From Legionella jordanis (GTDB taxonomy: Bacteria > Pseudomonadota > Gammaproteobacteria > Legionellales > Legionellaceae), in assembly GCF_900637635.1 (NCBI RefSeq), contig NZ_LR134383.1:3069724-3133723 (forward strand): DNA of 64,000 nt. Reading direction: 5' to 3'. How positions within the stretch are numbered: the first letter of the stretch is position 1; every line of letters starts with the position of its first letter. Of this stretch, positions 43,934 to 53,442 are shown in pieces. Position numbers and translations under genes: made by a program. A model generated the notes under the pieces. It saw only the letters and a list, made by a program, of their open reading frames with translations. It was not told the origin of the DNA and did no database searches.

Positions 43934-44176
43934 ATGTCTGAAAAGCAACAACGCACCGCAGCGAGCATGCGGCAAAAAATGCTAAGCCGTTACGGCGATG
44001 ACTCTCACCATAAGCACAATAAAAATCACCACCCCTACCGAAAACACTGCCGTTCTCATCCGGCACAATTGAATCATGAAACGAAAGATCTGGAATTAAA
44101 TAGCTCAACGGGATTAATTCGCGCGTTTAAATTAAGAAAAATGCGTAAACGACTGGATAAAGGTCGCTTCCATTGA
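43934..44176 (+). CDS. Small His/Lys/Arg-rich protein
   Basis: 80 residues. QQRTAASMRQKMLSRYGDDS, then a His-rich stretch (HHKHNKNHHPYRKHCRSH) and a basic helical tail (FKLRKMRKRLDKGRF). A ribosome site GAAGG is seven bases before the ATG. The His cluster could bind metal and the charge could bind nucleic acid. No family recognised. Confidence 0.6.
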   Translation: MSEKQQRTAASMRQKMLSRYGDDSHHKHNKNHHPYRKHCRSHPAQLNHETKDLELNSSTGLIRAFKLRKMRKRLDKGRFH

Positions 44177-44229
44177 TAAAGTAATGTAATCCTCCAGGTT
44201 AGCCACTTCCTGGTTGGGAGCAGCACGGC

Positions 44230-44253
44230 GTGGTCTGAGTTTTCTCAGACCAC
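44230..44253. terminator. Bidirectional terminator
   Basis: GTGGTCTGAG (44230-44239) pairs perfectly with CTCAGACCAC (44244-44253) around a TTTT loop. It lies between two convergent genes (stops at 44176 and 44276). Confidence 0.65.
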
Positions 44254-44275
44254 ATTTCCTCAAGGCTATCCGGTC

Positions 44276-44851
44276 TTAAGTGGTTTTCAGCACATACAAT
44301 CGCAGCAAAGTAACCACTCGGAGCACTCCTTGGGTTGTTCTGGCAATTTCAATGACGCGGTTCGCTTGTTCAACAGGAACATCTCCCATGAGATAAACGA
44401 TGCAATCGGCGGTGACAATTTTGAAAATATTGGGATCAATGGACGAATCGGCAAAAATTCTACTGCGTATTTTCGTGGTAATCCAACTGTCCTGAACGGC
44501 GTTACCAGGTGTATTACTAATATCCAATTCATTAAACAAACGGCGATAACCGGAAACTCTTTTTACGCGTCTTAAGGCCTCCTCTCGCATCTGCAAATTG
44601 GGTAGGTGCCCTGCCAACAATATATCACCGTTAAAAACAGCCACATCAATAGCCACATTTCGCTGATTAAATAATGTACCTTCGTACAGCAGGTGATGAA
44701 CATTGGCTGATAATTCGTAATCACTTACTTTTTTATAAATATTGTGGCGATCGTAAACCAACATTGCCCCAGTCCAAACATTACTGAGGCAAGATGTAAG
44801 AAGACTGCAGCCTAAACTCAGGGCTAAAATTACACATCCTTGCTTTCTCAT
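44276..44851 (-). CDS. BON-domain lipoprotein (second copy)
   Basis: 191 residues. Lipobox LSLGCSLLTSC. Two BON domains: VNVFNGDILLAGHLPNLQMR-type first (about 70-125) and SFKIVTADCIVYLMGDVPVE-type second (about 135-185). Related to DolP (YraP), an outer-membrane lipoprotein needed for envelope integrity. It follows the other BON gene with a 15-bp gap, so two tandem paralogues replace the single yraP of E. coli. Confidence 0.85.
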   Translation of the reverse strand: MRKQGCVILALSLGCSLLTSCLSNVWTGAMLVYDRHNIYKKVSDYELSANVHHLLYEGTLFNQRNVAIDVAVFNGDILLAGHLPNLQMREEALRRVKRVSGYRRLFNELDISNTPGNAVQDSWITTKIRSRIFADSSIDPNIFKIVTADCIVYLMGDVPVEQANRVIEIARTTQGVLRVVTLLRLYVLKTT

Positions 44852-44866
44852 ATTGCCCTATTCTGG

Positions 44867-45430
44867 TCAAACGATGTATTGAAACACTTTTACAACCTTT
44901 TGCACACCATCAACTTGTCTTGCCACACTGACTGCCAGGTCGGCTTGTTCATGCGTTGCGATACCCATTAAATAAACCACCGCATTTTCGGTTACAATGC
45001 GAATTGAGCCGGATTCAAGTCCTTTTTTCGTCAGCATTAAACTGCGGACCTGACTGGTAATCCAAGTGTCTTTGGTTCTCTGGCTTAAAGGGATTGGGAA
45101 AGCAACGGTGATTTCATTATACACACGTCGCACGTTGGGCGTATTTCGCGCAATTTTTTCCGCCATGCTGCGCAAGCCCATATTGGGAACTTGTCCCACC
45201 AATAGAACCACCTGGTTAAAACTGCTTACAATCACCCTGGAATCAGCAAAAGCAGGGTTGCTGACCAGTTGATTATGGATCACATGAAAAATGCGGGTAT
45301 CGCTTTCTAACGTGGTGATGCTTCTTCGATCATAAACAACCAGTCCTGCAGCAGCCCCAGCCACTACAACAGCAACACAACTGCAAAGCAATGAACTGAT
45401 AAGTAAATAAACAATAGTGCGCAACTTCAT
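44867..45430 (-). CDS. dolP: BON-domain lipoprotein, DolP-like
   Basis: 187 residues. Lipobox LISSLLCSC. First BON domain about 55-115 (SSFNQVVLLVGQVPNMGLRS), second about 125-185 (SIRIVTENAVVYLMGIATHE, then DLAVSVARQVDGVQKVVKVF). Sits directly after the SIS gene (2-bp gap), the order diaA-dolP of E. coli. Its product should sit on the inner leaflet of the outer membrane. Confidence 0.87.
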   Translation of the reverse strand: MKLRTIVYLLISSLLCSCVAVVVAGAAAGLVVYDRRSITTLESDTRIFHVIHNQLVSNPAFADSRVIVSSFNQVVLLVGQVPNMGLRSMAEKIARNTPNVRRVYNEITVAFPIPLSQRTKDTWITSQVRSLMLTKKGLESGSIRIVTENAVVYLMGIATHEQADLAVSVARQVDGVQKVVKVFQYIV

Positions 45431-45432
45431 AT

Positions 45433-46032
45433 TTATCCCATCATTTGGCCAAACAAAGATTGATCAATTAAATCGCAAAAACAATGCAAAATAAACAGAT
45501 GAATTTCACGAATGCGTGCAGCATTATCATTAATGACTCTTAGTTCAATATCTTCTGGACCGAGATGATTCGCTAAAAGTCCGCCATCGCGACCTGTTAA
45601 GGCAATGCTGTCCATTCCTCGGTCATTCGCAGCATTAACTGCTTGCAAAATGTTGTCGGCGTTACCCGACGTCGATAAAACAATGAGGACGTCTTCTTCC
45701 TGGCCCAAAGCATGAATTTGCCTTGCAAAAACCTGATCATAGTGGCTGTTATTGGCCACCGAAGTCATTGCAGAGACGTCACTTGTTAAAGCAATTGCAG
45801 GCAAAGAAGGCCTTTCCACCTCAAAATGGCTCATCATTGCCGCTGAAAAATGGAGGCAATTGGCTGCCGAACCACCATTGCCACACAACAGTATTTTCCC
45901 ATCGTTCAATAAACAATTAGCCAATCGCTGACCCGCTTTGGCTACTTGAGTGGTTAAAGCATCAGCTACAGCAATTTGGCTTTCTATGCTCGCGCCAAAA
46001 AGCTGCCTGACTCTTTCTTCCATTTGTGTCAT
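45433..46032 (-). CDS. diaA: SIS-domain protein, DiaA/GmhA type
   Basis: 199 residues. One SIS domain: KILLCGNGGSAANCLHFSAA, then VLIVLSTSGNADNILQAVNA and the SIALTGRDGGLLANHLGPED stretch. The neighbourhood (lpoA-yraN-diaA-dolP) points to DiaA, which binds DnaA and aids replication start; the same sequence group includes the heptose isomerase GmhA, and the metal-binding residues of GmhA are not clear here. Two ATGs are possible, 46032 and 46023. Confidence 0.82.
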   Translation of the reverse strand: MTQMEERVRQLFGASIESQIAVADALTTQVAKAGQRLANCLLNDGKILLCGNGGSAANCLHFSAAMMSHFEVERPSLPAIALTSDVSAMTSVANNSHYDQVFARQIHALGQEEDVLIVLSTSGNADNILQAVNAANDRGMDSIALTGRDGGLLANHLGPEDIELRVINDNAARIREIHLFILHCFCDLIDQSLFGQMMG

Positions 46033-46065
46033 ATGTCTATTCCAGCCCAGTTAAAATAGAGTGCA

Positions 46066-46419
46066 TTAAAAATCGAGCCCGAAGGCATTTCTTATCCAGT
46101 TAATGGTTTCACTTCCATCCAAGCTCAACACATCAAAACGGCTTGGTTGCTTACTATGATTTGGGTGAACTAACAAATAGTGTGAGGCGGCCTTGAGTAA
46201 TTTTTGCTTTTTTGCCCAGCCAATACTGGCCGCCGCTCCGCCAAAAGACAATGATGAGCGGCTTCGAACCTCTACAAATATTAGGCAGCTTCCCTCGCTC
46301 ATGATCAAATCAATTTCACCCCATCTACACCGGTAATTGCTGCCAATCCATTTTAAACCTTGGGCAAGAAGATAATTTTTTGCCCGCTGCTCCGCTGCAG
46401 TCCCAAGTTGTCTTGACAT
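46066..46419 (-). CDS. yraN: YraN family protein (UPF0102, endonuclease-like)
   Basis: 117 residues from the ATG at 46419, which has AAGGA four bases upstream; a TTG five codons earlier is less likely. GTAAEQRAKNYLLAQGLKWI, then RWGEIDLIMSEGSCLIFVEV with R following, the E-x-D...E-V-[KR] core of PD-(D/E)XK enzymes. Real function unsettled. Follows lpoA as in E. coli. Confidence 0.87.
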   Translation of the reverse strand: MSRQLGTAAEQRAKNYLLAQGLKWIGSNYRCRWGEIDLIMSEGSCLIFVEVRSRSSLSFGGAAASIGWAKKQKLLKAASHYLLVHPNHSKQPSRFDVLSLDGSETINWIRNAFGLDF

Positions 46420-46466
46420 GTTTTCCTTGTACAAGTGACTTCATGATCAAATGGCTGTCGAATCGT

Positions 46467-48272
46467 TTAGGTGCTCTCCGTCATTTGGACAGCCACACCC
46501 TGCTTAAACTGCGCCCAAGCAGGAACTCTTGCTACTTGTTGCGCCTGATTGAGATACAGTACGCCGCTTTTATCATGAATACCCATTGTCGGAAATACCT
46601 GTAATTGGTTCAATTGATTCGCTAAAGCAAAACTGTCCATGCCCAGGGCGTATAATCGATTGTAGCTGTTTAACTGCTCAGGCCAATTTCTGCTGCCCAT
46701 TTGATGTTTAAAGACAAAAGGCATGTCGCAGAAAATAATGCCATCCAAATCCTTGTCTTTCATCGCATTGACACTCCCGCTATACACAGAGGAGGTCGCA
46801 TAAACGGGTATGTCACCGGCGTAGTAATATTTAAGAAGAGGCATAATTTGCCTGGCTTTAGAGGGATAGGCCAATAGAAATATCATGTCAAAATCCTGCC
46901 GGCGGGTTTGTGCAACCTGAACTCGATGACCCAACAATTGTTTGATTTTTTTCTCTCGCTCTTGGCTGTCGGTGACTTTTAGCAAAGACTTGATGGCTAA
47001 ATTAAGATCGCTATTATTTGCATAACTTAATTTATCAACAATGACTCCCCCCATAGTTTGCCATTGTGCACCAAAGCCATTAGCAATTTCCTCACCCCAT
47101 GCGCCAGCTGGTGCAATCACCAATGCCCTTCGATGACCGTTTTTACCCGCTTTAAGGGCCACTTGTTTTGCTTCATTCACCGGGGAAAGACCAAAGCGGT
47201 AGGCGTTACTGCTTAAATTGGTTTCGATATCATTTAACAACAGTGTGGGAACAGGATGATTCATATCCGCTATTGCTGCAACATCAGGCTTGCTAAGAGG
47301 ACCGACAATGTAGTCTGCGCCTTCTGCCAAAGCTTGTTGATAAAGTTCAGTAACATTTCCCTTGGCCGTATCATACAGTCGAATTCCTGTTGAATTCCCT
47401 TCAGCATTGGCAGCGGCCATGAAACCATCCCTTACGGCTTCGCCTGGACCTGCCAGAGGGCCTGTTAAAGGCAGGAGTAGTGCCATTTGCCGAGGCCGGT
47501 GAGTTAAAGAAGGCTTCACTTCTGAAAGAGACGGAGGCAAAATGACATTGGCCGGATGATTAGGATACTGCTGCCGCCATTCTTCAACTTGCCCTAAATT
47601 GGAACTCATGCTCCCTTGGTGATCTCTGGCTATTAAGGCCAATTTCATCCAGCCCTGAACATCGGAACCGTCTTTGGCTTCAACGGCCAAAGTGTTAAGC
47701 TCTTCAATGGGGAGCTTGGTTAGCGTAAGCCAGAGCACTTTGCTGTTTGCAAGCCGCTCTTCTTCATTCGGGATGATCCGTTCCAACTTAATGCGCTCAT
47801 GAACTGACTCGGTCGTATTACCAACGGATTCATAAGCACTGGCCAGAATGTCATGATATTGAACTTGATAAAAATCAGGTAAGCTGCTAAGGTCTCGAAC
47901 CATAGACAGCTTGGCTATGGCTGCTCGTGCTTGTTGGCGTGTTACATCAATTTTTGCCAGTAGAATTGCTTTTTCAGCAGCCTGAACGTAAGGCAAATCG
48001 TCACCCATTTGCGACAAATTGTCTAAACCTTCGCGCCATTGACCATCATAAATTTGGCGGCCTGCTGCCATGAGCATGAGGTTTTGCTGTGCTTCCCCGC
48101 TTTGATTTTTTGCCAATGCAAGATAGGCGGATGCTGGCATAGTATAAGGTGTACTCGCCTGCTGATTACTGCGTCGAGCTTGCGCTTGATTTTCAGCAAT
48201 CTTGGTGCATTGAGAAAGAAGTATCACGCAGATACACAAGGACAAAATTTTTAAAAATGATTTTGCTAACAT
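46467..48272 (-). CDS. lpoA: Penicillin-binding protein activator LpoA
   Basis: 601 residues. Lipobox CICVILLSQC. A helical tetratricopeptide-like half (about 35-250) and a periplasmic-binding-protein-like half (about 265-590) starting PRQMALLLPLTGPLAGPGEA. Activates the class A penicillin-binding protein from the outer membrane. Divergent from rsmI (42 bp apart), the conserved arrangement. Confidence 0.9.
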   Translation of the reverse strand: MLAKSFLKILSLCICVILLSQCTKIAENQAQARRSNQQASTPYTMPASAYLALAKNQSGEAQQNLMLMAAGRQIYDGQWREGLDNLSQMGDDLPYVQAAEKAILLAKIDVTRQQARAAIAKLSMVRDLSSLPDFYQVQYHDILASAYESVGNTTESVHERIKLERIIPNEEERLANSKVLWLTLTKLPIEELNTLAVEAKDGSDVQGWMKLALIARDHQGSMSSNLGQVEEWRQQYPNHPANVILPPSLSEVKPSLTHRPRQMALLLPLTGPLAGPGEAVRDGFMAAANAEGNSTGIRLYDTAKGNVTELYQQALAEGADYIVGPLSKPDVAAIADMNHPVPTLLLNDIETNLSSNAYRFGLSPVNEAKQVALKAGKNGHRRALVIAPAGAWGEEIANGFGAQWQTMGGVIVDKLSYANNSDLNLAIKSLLKVTDSQEREKKIKQLLGHRVQVAQTRRQDFDMIFLLAYPSKARQIMPLLKYYYAGDIPVYATSSVYSGSVNAMKDKDLDGIIFCDMPFVFKHQMGSRNWPEQLNSYNRLYALGMDSFALANQLNQLQVFPTMGIHDKSGVLYLNQAQQVARVPAWAQFKQGVAVQMTEST

Positions 48273-48314
48273 GAAAGATAGGTCCTAGATGCGGGCAACG
48301 CAATAGAATAAACT

Positions 48315-49178
48315 ATGGTAAAAAGTTCAGCAACCTCTTACGGTACTCTTTATATTGTTGCCACGCCAATTGGTAATCGCGAGGATATTAGCATTCGTGC
48401 TTTAAATACCCTAAGCGCAGTCGACTCCATTCTCGCTGAAGACACTCGCCATTCCTTGCAGTTATTAACCAGCCTTGGTCTGCAAAAACCGTTAATTTCC
48501 TTGCATGCTCATAATGAGGCCGAAAAAAGCCAACAAATCATTGATGCCTTACAGAATGGTAAATCCTTTGCTCTAATCAGTGATGCTGGAACACCATTAA
48601 TTAGTGATCCTGGTTTCACCCTGGTTCGCCTGGCTCGGGAAAAAAACATCGAAGTCATCCCCATCCCTGGTCCTTGTGCCTTAATCACGGCATTAAGCGC
48701 CGCGGGAGTTCCCTGTGACAGTTTTATTTTTTCAGGTTTTTTACCAGCAAAATCGAAGGCTCGTAAAGATAAACTGAATGAACTAAGACAACTTGAACAC
48801 ACGGTCGTCCTCTATGAATCCACTCACCGCATATTAGACTGCCTAAAGGATATTGCGGAAGCATTCGGGGCGGATTACTGTTTTGTTCTGGCCAAAGAAC
48901 TGACTAAAGCTTATGAGCGCTTTATTCATGGGAACAGCGCAGAAATCATTTCTTGGCTCGATGAAGACGAGGCCCATGTCAAAGGGGAGTTTGTTTTGAT
49001 TCTCCCGGCTAAACCTTCCGTCAATGACCGAAAGCATGAGGAGGAAATTTTATCTCTTTTGCTTAAAGAAGTACCCTTAAAACAAGCCGTTAAATTAACC
49101 TCTCAAATTACCAAAGCGAATAAAAACGAGGTTTATAAGCTTGCTCTTCGCCTTGAGCAGGAATTAAAGTTTAAATAA
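48315..49178 (+). CDS. rsmI: 16S rRNA 2'-O-ribose C1402 methyltransferase
   Basis: 287 residues. TP-methylase fold: YGTLYIVATPIGNREDISIR, AEDTRHSLQLL, SDAGTPLISDPGFTLVRLAR, VIPIPGPCALITALSAAGVP and DSFIFSGFLPAKSKAR. Methylates C1402 of 16S rRNA. This is a standard TP-methylase and a useful contrast with the borosin-type one at 19.0-19.7 kb. Confidence 0.93.
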   Translation: MVKSSATSYGTLYIVATPIGNREDISIRALNTLSAVDSILAEDTRHSLQLLTSLGLQKPLISLHAHNEAEKSQQIIDALQNGKSFALISDAGTPLISDPGFTLVRLAREKNIEVIPIPGPCALITALSAAGVPCDSFIFSGFLPAKSKARKDKLNELRQLEHTVVLYESTHRILDCLKDIAEAFGADYCFVLAKELTKAYERFIHGNSAEIISWLDEDEAHVKGEFVLILPAKPSVNDRKHEEEILSLLLKEVPLKQAVKLTSQITKANKNEVYKLALRLEQELKFK

Positions 49179-49280
49179 AGCCCACTCCATTAAGCATTGC
49201 CCCTCACCGCTCTTTATTTTAGGATTAAAGTTCATAAGGAAAATAAACTATATTATTTATATAAGTTTAAGGGGTTACCT

Positions 49281-50363
49281 ATGCCTTGGCCTAAGAAGTT
49301 AAGTTTTTTACTTATCTATGCGCTCATCCCTTTACCCTTCATTGGTTTTTGGGCAGGAGGATTTTATAATTTTCTAACCATCGGTCTTTTATTTTTAATT
49401 GTTCCTGCTATCGACTATTTCCTGCAGGACTCCGAAAATCCCAGTGAAGAAACGAAAAAAAACCTGATAAAAGACCAGTACTTCAGCAACATTGTCCTCT
49501 TGTTTGTCCCTGTTCAAGTGATCTTATTAGTTGCTGGGGTCATTTTGGTCAGTAAAACCGACTTAAGCTGGTATGAATGGCTGGGTTTTACCATTTCAGT
49601 AGGCATGCTTACAGGGGGTGGCGGGATCAATTTAGCTCATGAATTGATGCATAAAAATAACTCTGTACAGCAATTAATGAGTAAAATTTTACTCTCTACC
49701 GTTTGCTATGGGCAATTTTACATTGATCATGTCCGGGGACATCACGTCCGGGTTGCTACTCCTGAAGACCCTTCTTCTGCCCGCTTTGGCGAAAGCGTTT
49801 ATCATTTTTTACCACGAACCATTTTTGGTTCTATGAAATCCTCGTTCAACTTGGAAAAAAGGCGCTTGGCGCAAAAGAACATTTCTTTCCTCAGTTACCA
49901 CAATCAATTGTGGTGGATTATTTTCGCACCCATTGTTTTAGCTGTACTCTCTTTTCTTTACGGCGGCTGGTCGGCTTTGTTTTTTTTCCTGGGGCAAGCC
50001 ATTGTTGCATTTACGATTCTTGAGATTGTGAACTACGTTGAGCATTATGGTCTTGAACGAAAAAAATTAGCCAATGGCCAATACGAGCGAGTATCTGCAC
50101 AACACGCTTGGAATGCAAATCATTGGCTCAGCAATATGCTTCTGTTTCATTTGCAAAGGCATTCTGATCATCACATCCATGGAGCCAACCCCTACCAAAT
50201 ATTGGAGCATGTCGAAGAAAGCCCACAACTGCCTTCTGGATATTTGGGCATGATGCTATTGGCTCTGATACCGAGCTTTTGGTTTGCTGTTATGAACAAG
50301 AGAGTGTTGGCTTATCGTCAAAAACAGGCGATGAATTCCGCGGAGTACCGCGGAACTCATTAA
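49281..50363 (+). CDS. AlkB-type membrane alkane/fatty-acyl hydroxylase
   Basis: 360 residues from the ATG at 49281 (AAGGGG six bases upstream; an open frame extends left to 49197). Several membrane helices and the diiron histidine boxes of AlkB: INLAHELMHKN, YIDHVRGHHVRVATPEDPSS, EIVNYVEHYGLE and LLFHLQRHSDHHIHGANPYQ. The NYVEHYGL and LQRHSDHH forms are those of alkane 1-monooxygenases. No rubredoxin gene is adjacent. Might oxidise host-derived or membrane lipids. Confidence 0.88.
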   Translation: MPWPKKLSFLLIYALIPLPFIGFWAGGFYNFLTIGLLFLIVPAIDYFLQDSENPSEETKKNLIKDQYFSNIVLLFVPVQVILLVAGVILVSKTDLSWYEWLGFTISVGMLTGGGGINLAHELMHKNNSVQQLMSKILLSTVCYGQFYIDHVRGHHVRVATPEDPSSARFGESVYHFLPRTIFGSMKSSFNLEKRRLAQKNISFLSYHNQLWWIIFAPIVLAVLSFLYGGWSALFFFLGQAIVAFTILEIVNYVEHYGLERKKLANGQYERVSAQHAWNANHWLSNMLLFHLQRHSDHHIHGANPYQILEHVEESPQLPSGYLGMMLLALIPSFWFAVMNKRVLAYRQKQAMNSAEYRGTH

Positions 50364-50368
50364 AGTTA

Positions 50369-50767
50369 TTAGCCAGCTACACCGGGAGTAGAACCAGAGG
50401 GTCCTGCAACGCTGCCTGAGCCGCCAAACATGGTTGAGCCAGACACACCGAGAATACTTGGCAAAAACAGTAGGGCCGCGGCAATAAAAACCAGGGCAAT
50501 TGGCGTACCAATGGGCACTTGGGTAGGATTATCCTTATGCTGCTTAAACTTCATAATGGCACCAATAGCAAACGCCAAGCCAGCGAGGTAGGAACCTGCG
50601 GTTATTAACTTGGCCACGCTCGTGAATGATCCGGTAACACTACTGGCCATATTTCCTAAGCTGGGGGAGCTGCCTGCCACTGCTTCGCCCATAAATAGCA
50701 TGACTGCAGCAGAGCCTAAGAACAGAAATAGCTCTTTTAACCTTTGGTGCAACTTTGGAGTACTCAC
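50369..50767 (-). CDS. IcmD/DotP-like protein, isolated paralogue
   Basis: 132 residues from the GTG at 50767, chosen because AAGGAG lies seven bases upstream and because this length is the one I remember for IcmD. Segments: an N-terminal hydrophobic stretch (FLFLGSAAVMLFMGEAVAG) acting as signal or anchor, LITAGSYLAGLAFAIGAIMK, KFKQHKDNPTQVPIGTPIAL and VFIAAALLFLPSILGVSG. The K-x-K-Q-H-K-D-N-P-T-Q and GTPIAL core is the IcmD signature. No other dot/icm gene is near, so I read it as a paralogue, not the core icmD gene. The tail after GVSG is Gly/Ser-rich. Confidence 0.75.
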   Translation of the reverse strand: MSTPKLHQRLKELFLFLGSAAVMLFMGEAVAGSSPSLGNMASSVTGSFTSVAKLITAGSYLAGLAFAIGAIMKFKQHKDNPTQVPIGTPIALVFIAAALLFLPSILGVSGSTMFGGSGSVAGPSGSTPGVAG

Positions 50768-51579
50768 TTGTTTCTCCTTACTTACTTTCCATAAACATGT
50801 AGTATTGCTACTACTCTCCCAAATCAATTACTCCAAAAGATAATGATTTATCTTTTAGTAAGAATAAGCACATACAAGTTTAACTTGCAATGTTCCCCAA
50901 TGGCAATTTTCAATTAAATTCAAATTATTGTCGCATTTGAATTAGTTCTCCCGTATCAAGCAATCATGCCCTGAAAATTTATGCCATAAATAGCAACACT
51001 AAAATCTTTTAGAAAATTCGTATCCTGTGGCCAGCATTTAGCACTTTGTGTATCGCTCATCCATAAAGACACTCTCAGCAGGGACTATGGCGACATGAAA
51101 GACAAATAATTGAGCTTTTCAAATGCATTATTCAGGAAATGCATGGCCAATGCTGTGGTTAATGCCGCTTACCAAATTTGAGGGAACCTCAGGGCATAAA
51201 AAATTGAATGGCGGCGTTTTTAAAAAGCGATTTGGATCAAGAACTCAATTAATACGGGATTTCATTTTCGTTCTCATTTATTAATCAAAGGAGGCAAGGC
51301 CACTCGTGTGGATACCATAAGCTTGCCTTATGGCTTCAGAATCAATTTCACTACACAACTTGTCTGCCCCATAAGTAGAAGTAAACTAAGAATTTAAATC
51401 ATTCTATTTGGCCAAAAAGCACGTTTTTTAGTCAAATAGTGACAGAACATCTTAGTATAAGTAGAGTTGACCTCAAGGTTTAACCCATGTCCTAATGGCA
51501 AAGAGTTGAAACCTCCTATTGTGAGTTGTAGTTAAACACCGAAAAGGCCTCTGTTTAGAGTTCATCCTCACCTACAAAC
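50768..51579. other. Long gene-less stretch
   Basis: About 810 bp. A 53-codon frame (51123-51284) is present but has no ribosome site or recognisable match. A dyad CCATAAG/CTTATGG lies near 51314-51332. Many stops on both strands; it may be eroded former coding sequence plus the promoters of the flanking genes. Confidence 0.4.
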
Positions 51580-53283
51580 TTAACCCAACACCTCATTTAA
51601 AAGCATTAAATAGTGCTTATCCTTAGTGTGCTTACAAGCTAAATGCTTTTGCAGGAACAATTTTAATGATGCTTTTTTGGCCGCAGGCGGTTGGTCGATC
51701 TTCAACTCCAAAGCCAAGGTCAAAGCACAATTTAACGTGGCCAGCTGTTCAACAATCCCTTTTATGTTTAAATTCTGCTCTTCAGTAGAAAGTTTCTTCA
51801 ACTCAGAGAGTTCGTCCCTCAAAGCCTCTATTTTTTCTTTTAGCATGTTTTTGTATTCAAAGTTTTCAGGCTGTTGTTCCAGTAATTGCCAAAGATGTTG
51901 CATGATGATTTCATCCACATGGAATTTGTGGATGTCTCTTAATAGTTGCATCCATAAGGTAAAATGCGTCCCCTCCCAGTTTTCACAAACGATGCAATCT
52001 CGAAGTAAGCGCGGTAAAGAGGAAAAACTTTCAATGGTGCCATTACCGGCCAGAATATCAATGCAATGATGAATATTTTCCACAGAGTGTTTGGCGGTAA
52101 AATATTTATTTAAATTAGCCAGGGTACGCATTAGAAGTTGCCTTTCTTTATCCTGTTCACTTGCTGGCTTCTTATCCAAATCATCCTGAAGATAAGCCAT
52201 GTGGAAGATACTGGCCAGCATCGCCAAATTATCCGCTTTAATCTCAGCCAAAGTTTCTTTTACCAAAGGATAATCAATGATGTAATGATTAAAGGCCACC
52301 CGATTCATAGCGTAATAATAAGCTATTTGATAAGCTCTTCTGGCCATGCCAAGCACTGAAAAGGCATTAAACATACGCGACAAATGCAAAACATTCTCCA
52401 TGACCAGATGAATGCCTTCGTGGATTGGCTCAATAGGAAACGCGTAAGCCCCTTCAAAATCAATTTCACCGGTTGCCATTGAGCGAGTGCCAATCTTTTG
52501 TTTCAAGCGTCTGATGCGGTAATGGTTCTGCTCGCCATTTGCTAAACGACTAGGGACCAGAAATAAGCCCAGTCCTTTTGTGCCTTCCTTTTGCTTGTCG
52601 AAGCGAGCTGTCATAAGAATGAGTTCGGCATTGGCATTTGAACAAAACCATTTCTCACCCACAATCCGCCATTGTTGCTCATCGTCCTGATAAGCATAAC
52701 TTGCATTAGTGCCCACATCCGAGCCACCCTGAATTTCAGTTAGGAATTGCGCACCGGTAAAATTTTCTCTAAAAGAAGGTTCGCTTAACTTTTGTAAGTA
52801 CAAAGACGAGTCCGCCTTATTTTGATGATGATTTAGCACACGGATAATCCCTGCTGAACAAGCAATGGGACAATTATGGCCAGCTTCTCCGGCATGTGAA
52901 GATAAAAGAAACAGGCTCAAGGTTTTGCGCATTTGCCCAGGCTTTAGTAAATAATGCATAAGACCAGAACCGTAAATCACATCACCGGCGGCTTGATAGG
53001 AGGGGTGATGAATGACTTTATCTTGCCGATGTCCCAAGGCATCATACTGATCCAGTTTAGGCAGATTGGCATCCAGATTATTTTCCATCACTAAAGGTTC
53101 CAGTTCGGTAACGACACGGATGGAAAATTTTTGAAGTTCCTGAAGAAACTCTGGCTCACTTGCAAAATAGCAGCGATAGCTGTGCATTAAAGAGCTGTCT
53201 TCCAATAAGATATTGGTTCTCAGTTGTTGTTGCCAGTTGCTGAAATGTTCCCTGGCTTTTTGGTGTGCATCTAATTCAGTCAT
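51580..53283 (-). CDS. Acyl-CoA dehydrogenase, long form
   Basis: 567 residues from the ATG at 53283, which has AGGAGG six bases upstream (the frame extends to 53331 without a site). Middle and C-terminal acyl-CoA dehydrogenase domains: ACSAGIIRVLNHHQ, TGAQFLTEIQGGSDVGTNAS (FAD binding), KWFCSNANAELILMTARFD, and GNGTIESFSSLPRLLRDCIV near the active site. Length and pattern fit AidB-like or fadE-like members; the last 120 residues are an extra helical part. Confidence 0.88.
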   Translation of the reverse strand: MTELDAHQKAREHFSNWQQQLRTNILLEDSSLMHSYRCYFASEPEFLQELQKFSIRVVTELEPLVMENNLDANLPKLDQYDALGHRQDKVIHHPSYQAAGDVIYGSGLMHYLLKPGQMRKTLSLFLLSSHAGEAGHNCPIACSAGIIRVLNHHQNKADSSLYLQKLSEPSFRENFTGAQFLTEIQGGSDVGTNASYAYQDDEQQWRIVGEKWFCSNANAELILMTARFDKQKEGTKGLGLFLVPSRLANGEQNHYRIRRLKQKIGTRSMATGEIDFEGAYAFPIEPIHEGIHLVMENVLHLSRMFNAFSVLGMARRAYQIAYYYAMNRVAFNHYIIDYPLVKETLAEIKADNLAMLASIFHMAYLQDDLDKKPASEQDKERQLLMRTLANLNKYFTAKHSVENIHHCIDILAGNGTIESFSSLPRLLRDCIVCENWEGTHFTLWMQLLRDIHKFHVDEIIMQHLWQLLEQQPENFEYKNMLKEKIEALRDELSELKKLSTEEQNLNIKGIVEQLATLNCALTLALELKIDQPPAAKKASLKLFLQKHLACKHTKDKHYLMLLNEVLG

Positions 53284-53442
53284 ATAGCCCTCCTGGCTTA
53301 ATCTCTCATCATACAAAACATTACTCGACAAATACTAGGGAGCACAGCTTTATCATTTCTTTTGATAAAATATACACTTAGCCTTTTTAATTTGAATTCC
53401 CTTCAGATAGAATATTTTTATTCGTTTCTAACGGACTTCATC

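Noticed and set aside
48315..49178. Second TP-methylase as another borosin enzyme
   Set aside because: All motifs are those of RsmI (SDAGTPLISDPG, PIPGP), and it sits in the conserved rsmI-lpoA locus.
51123..51284. 53-codon plus-strand frame in the long gap
   Set aside because: No ribosome site, no recognisable family, many stops around; likely eroded sequence.
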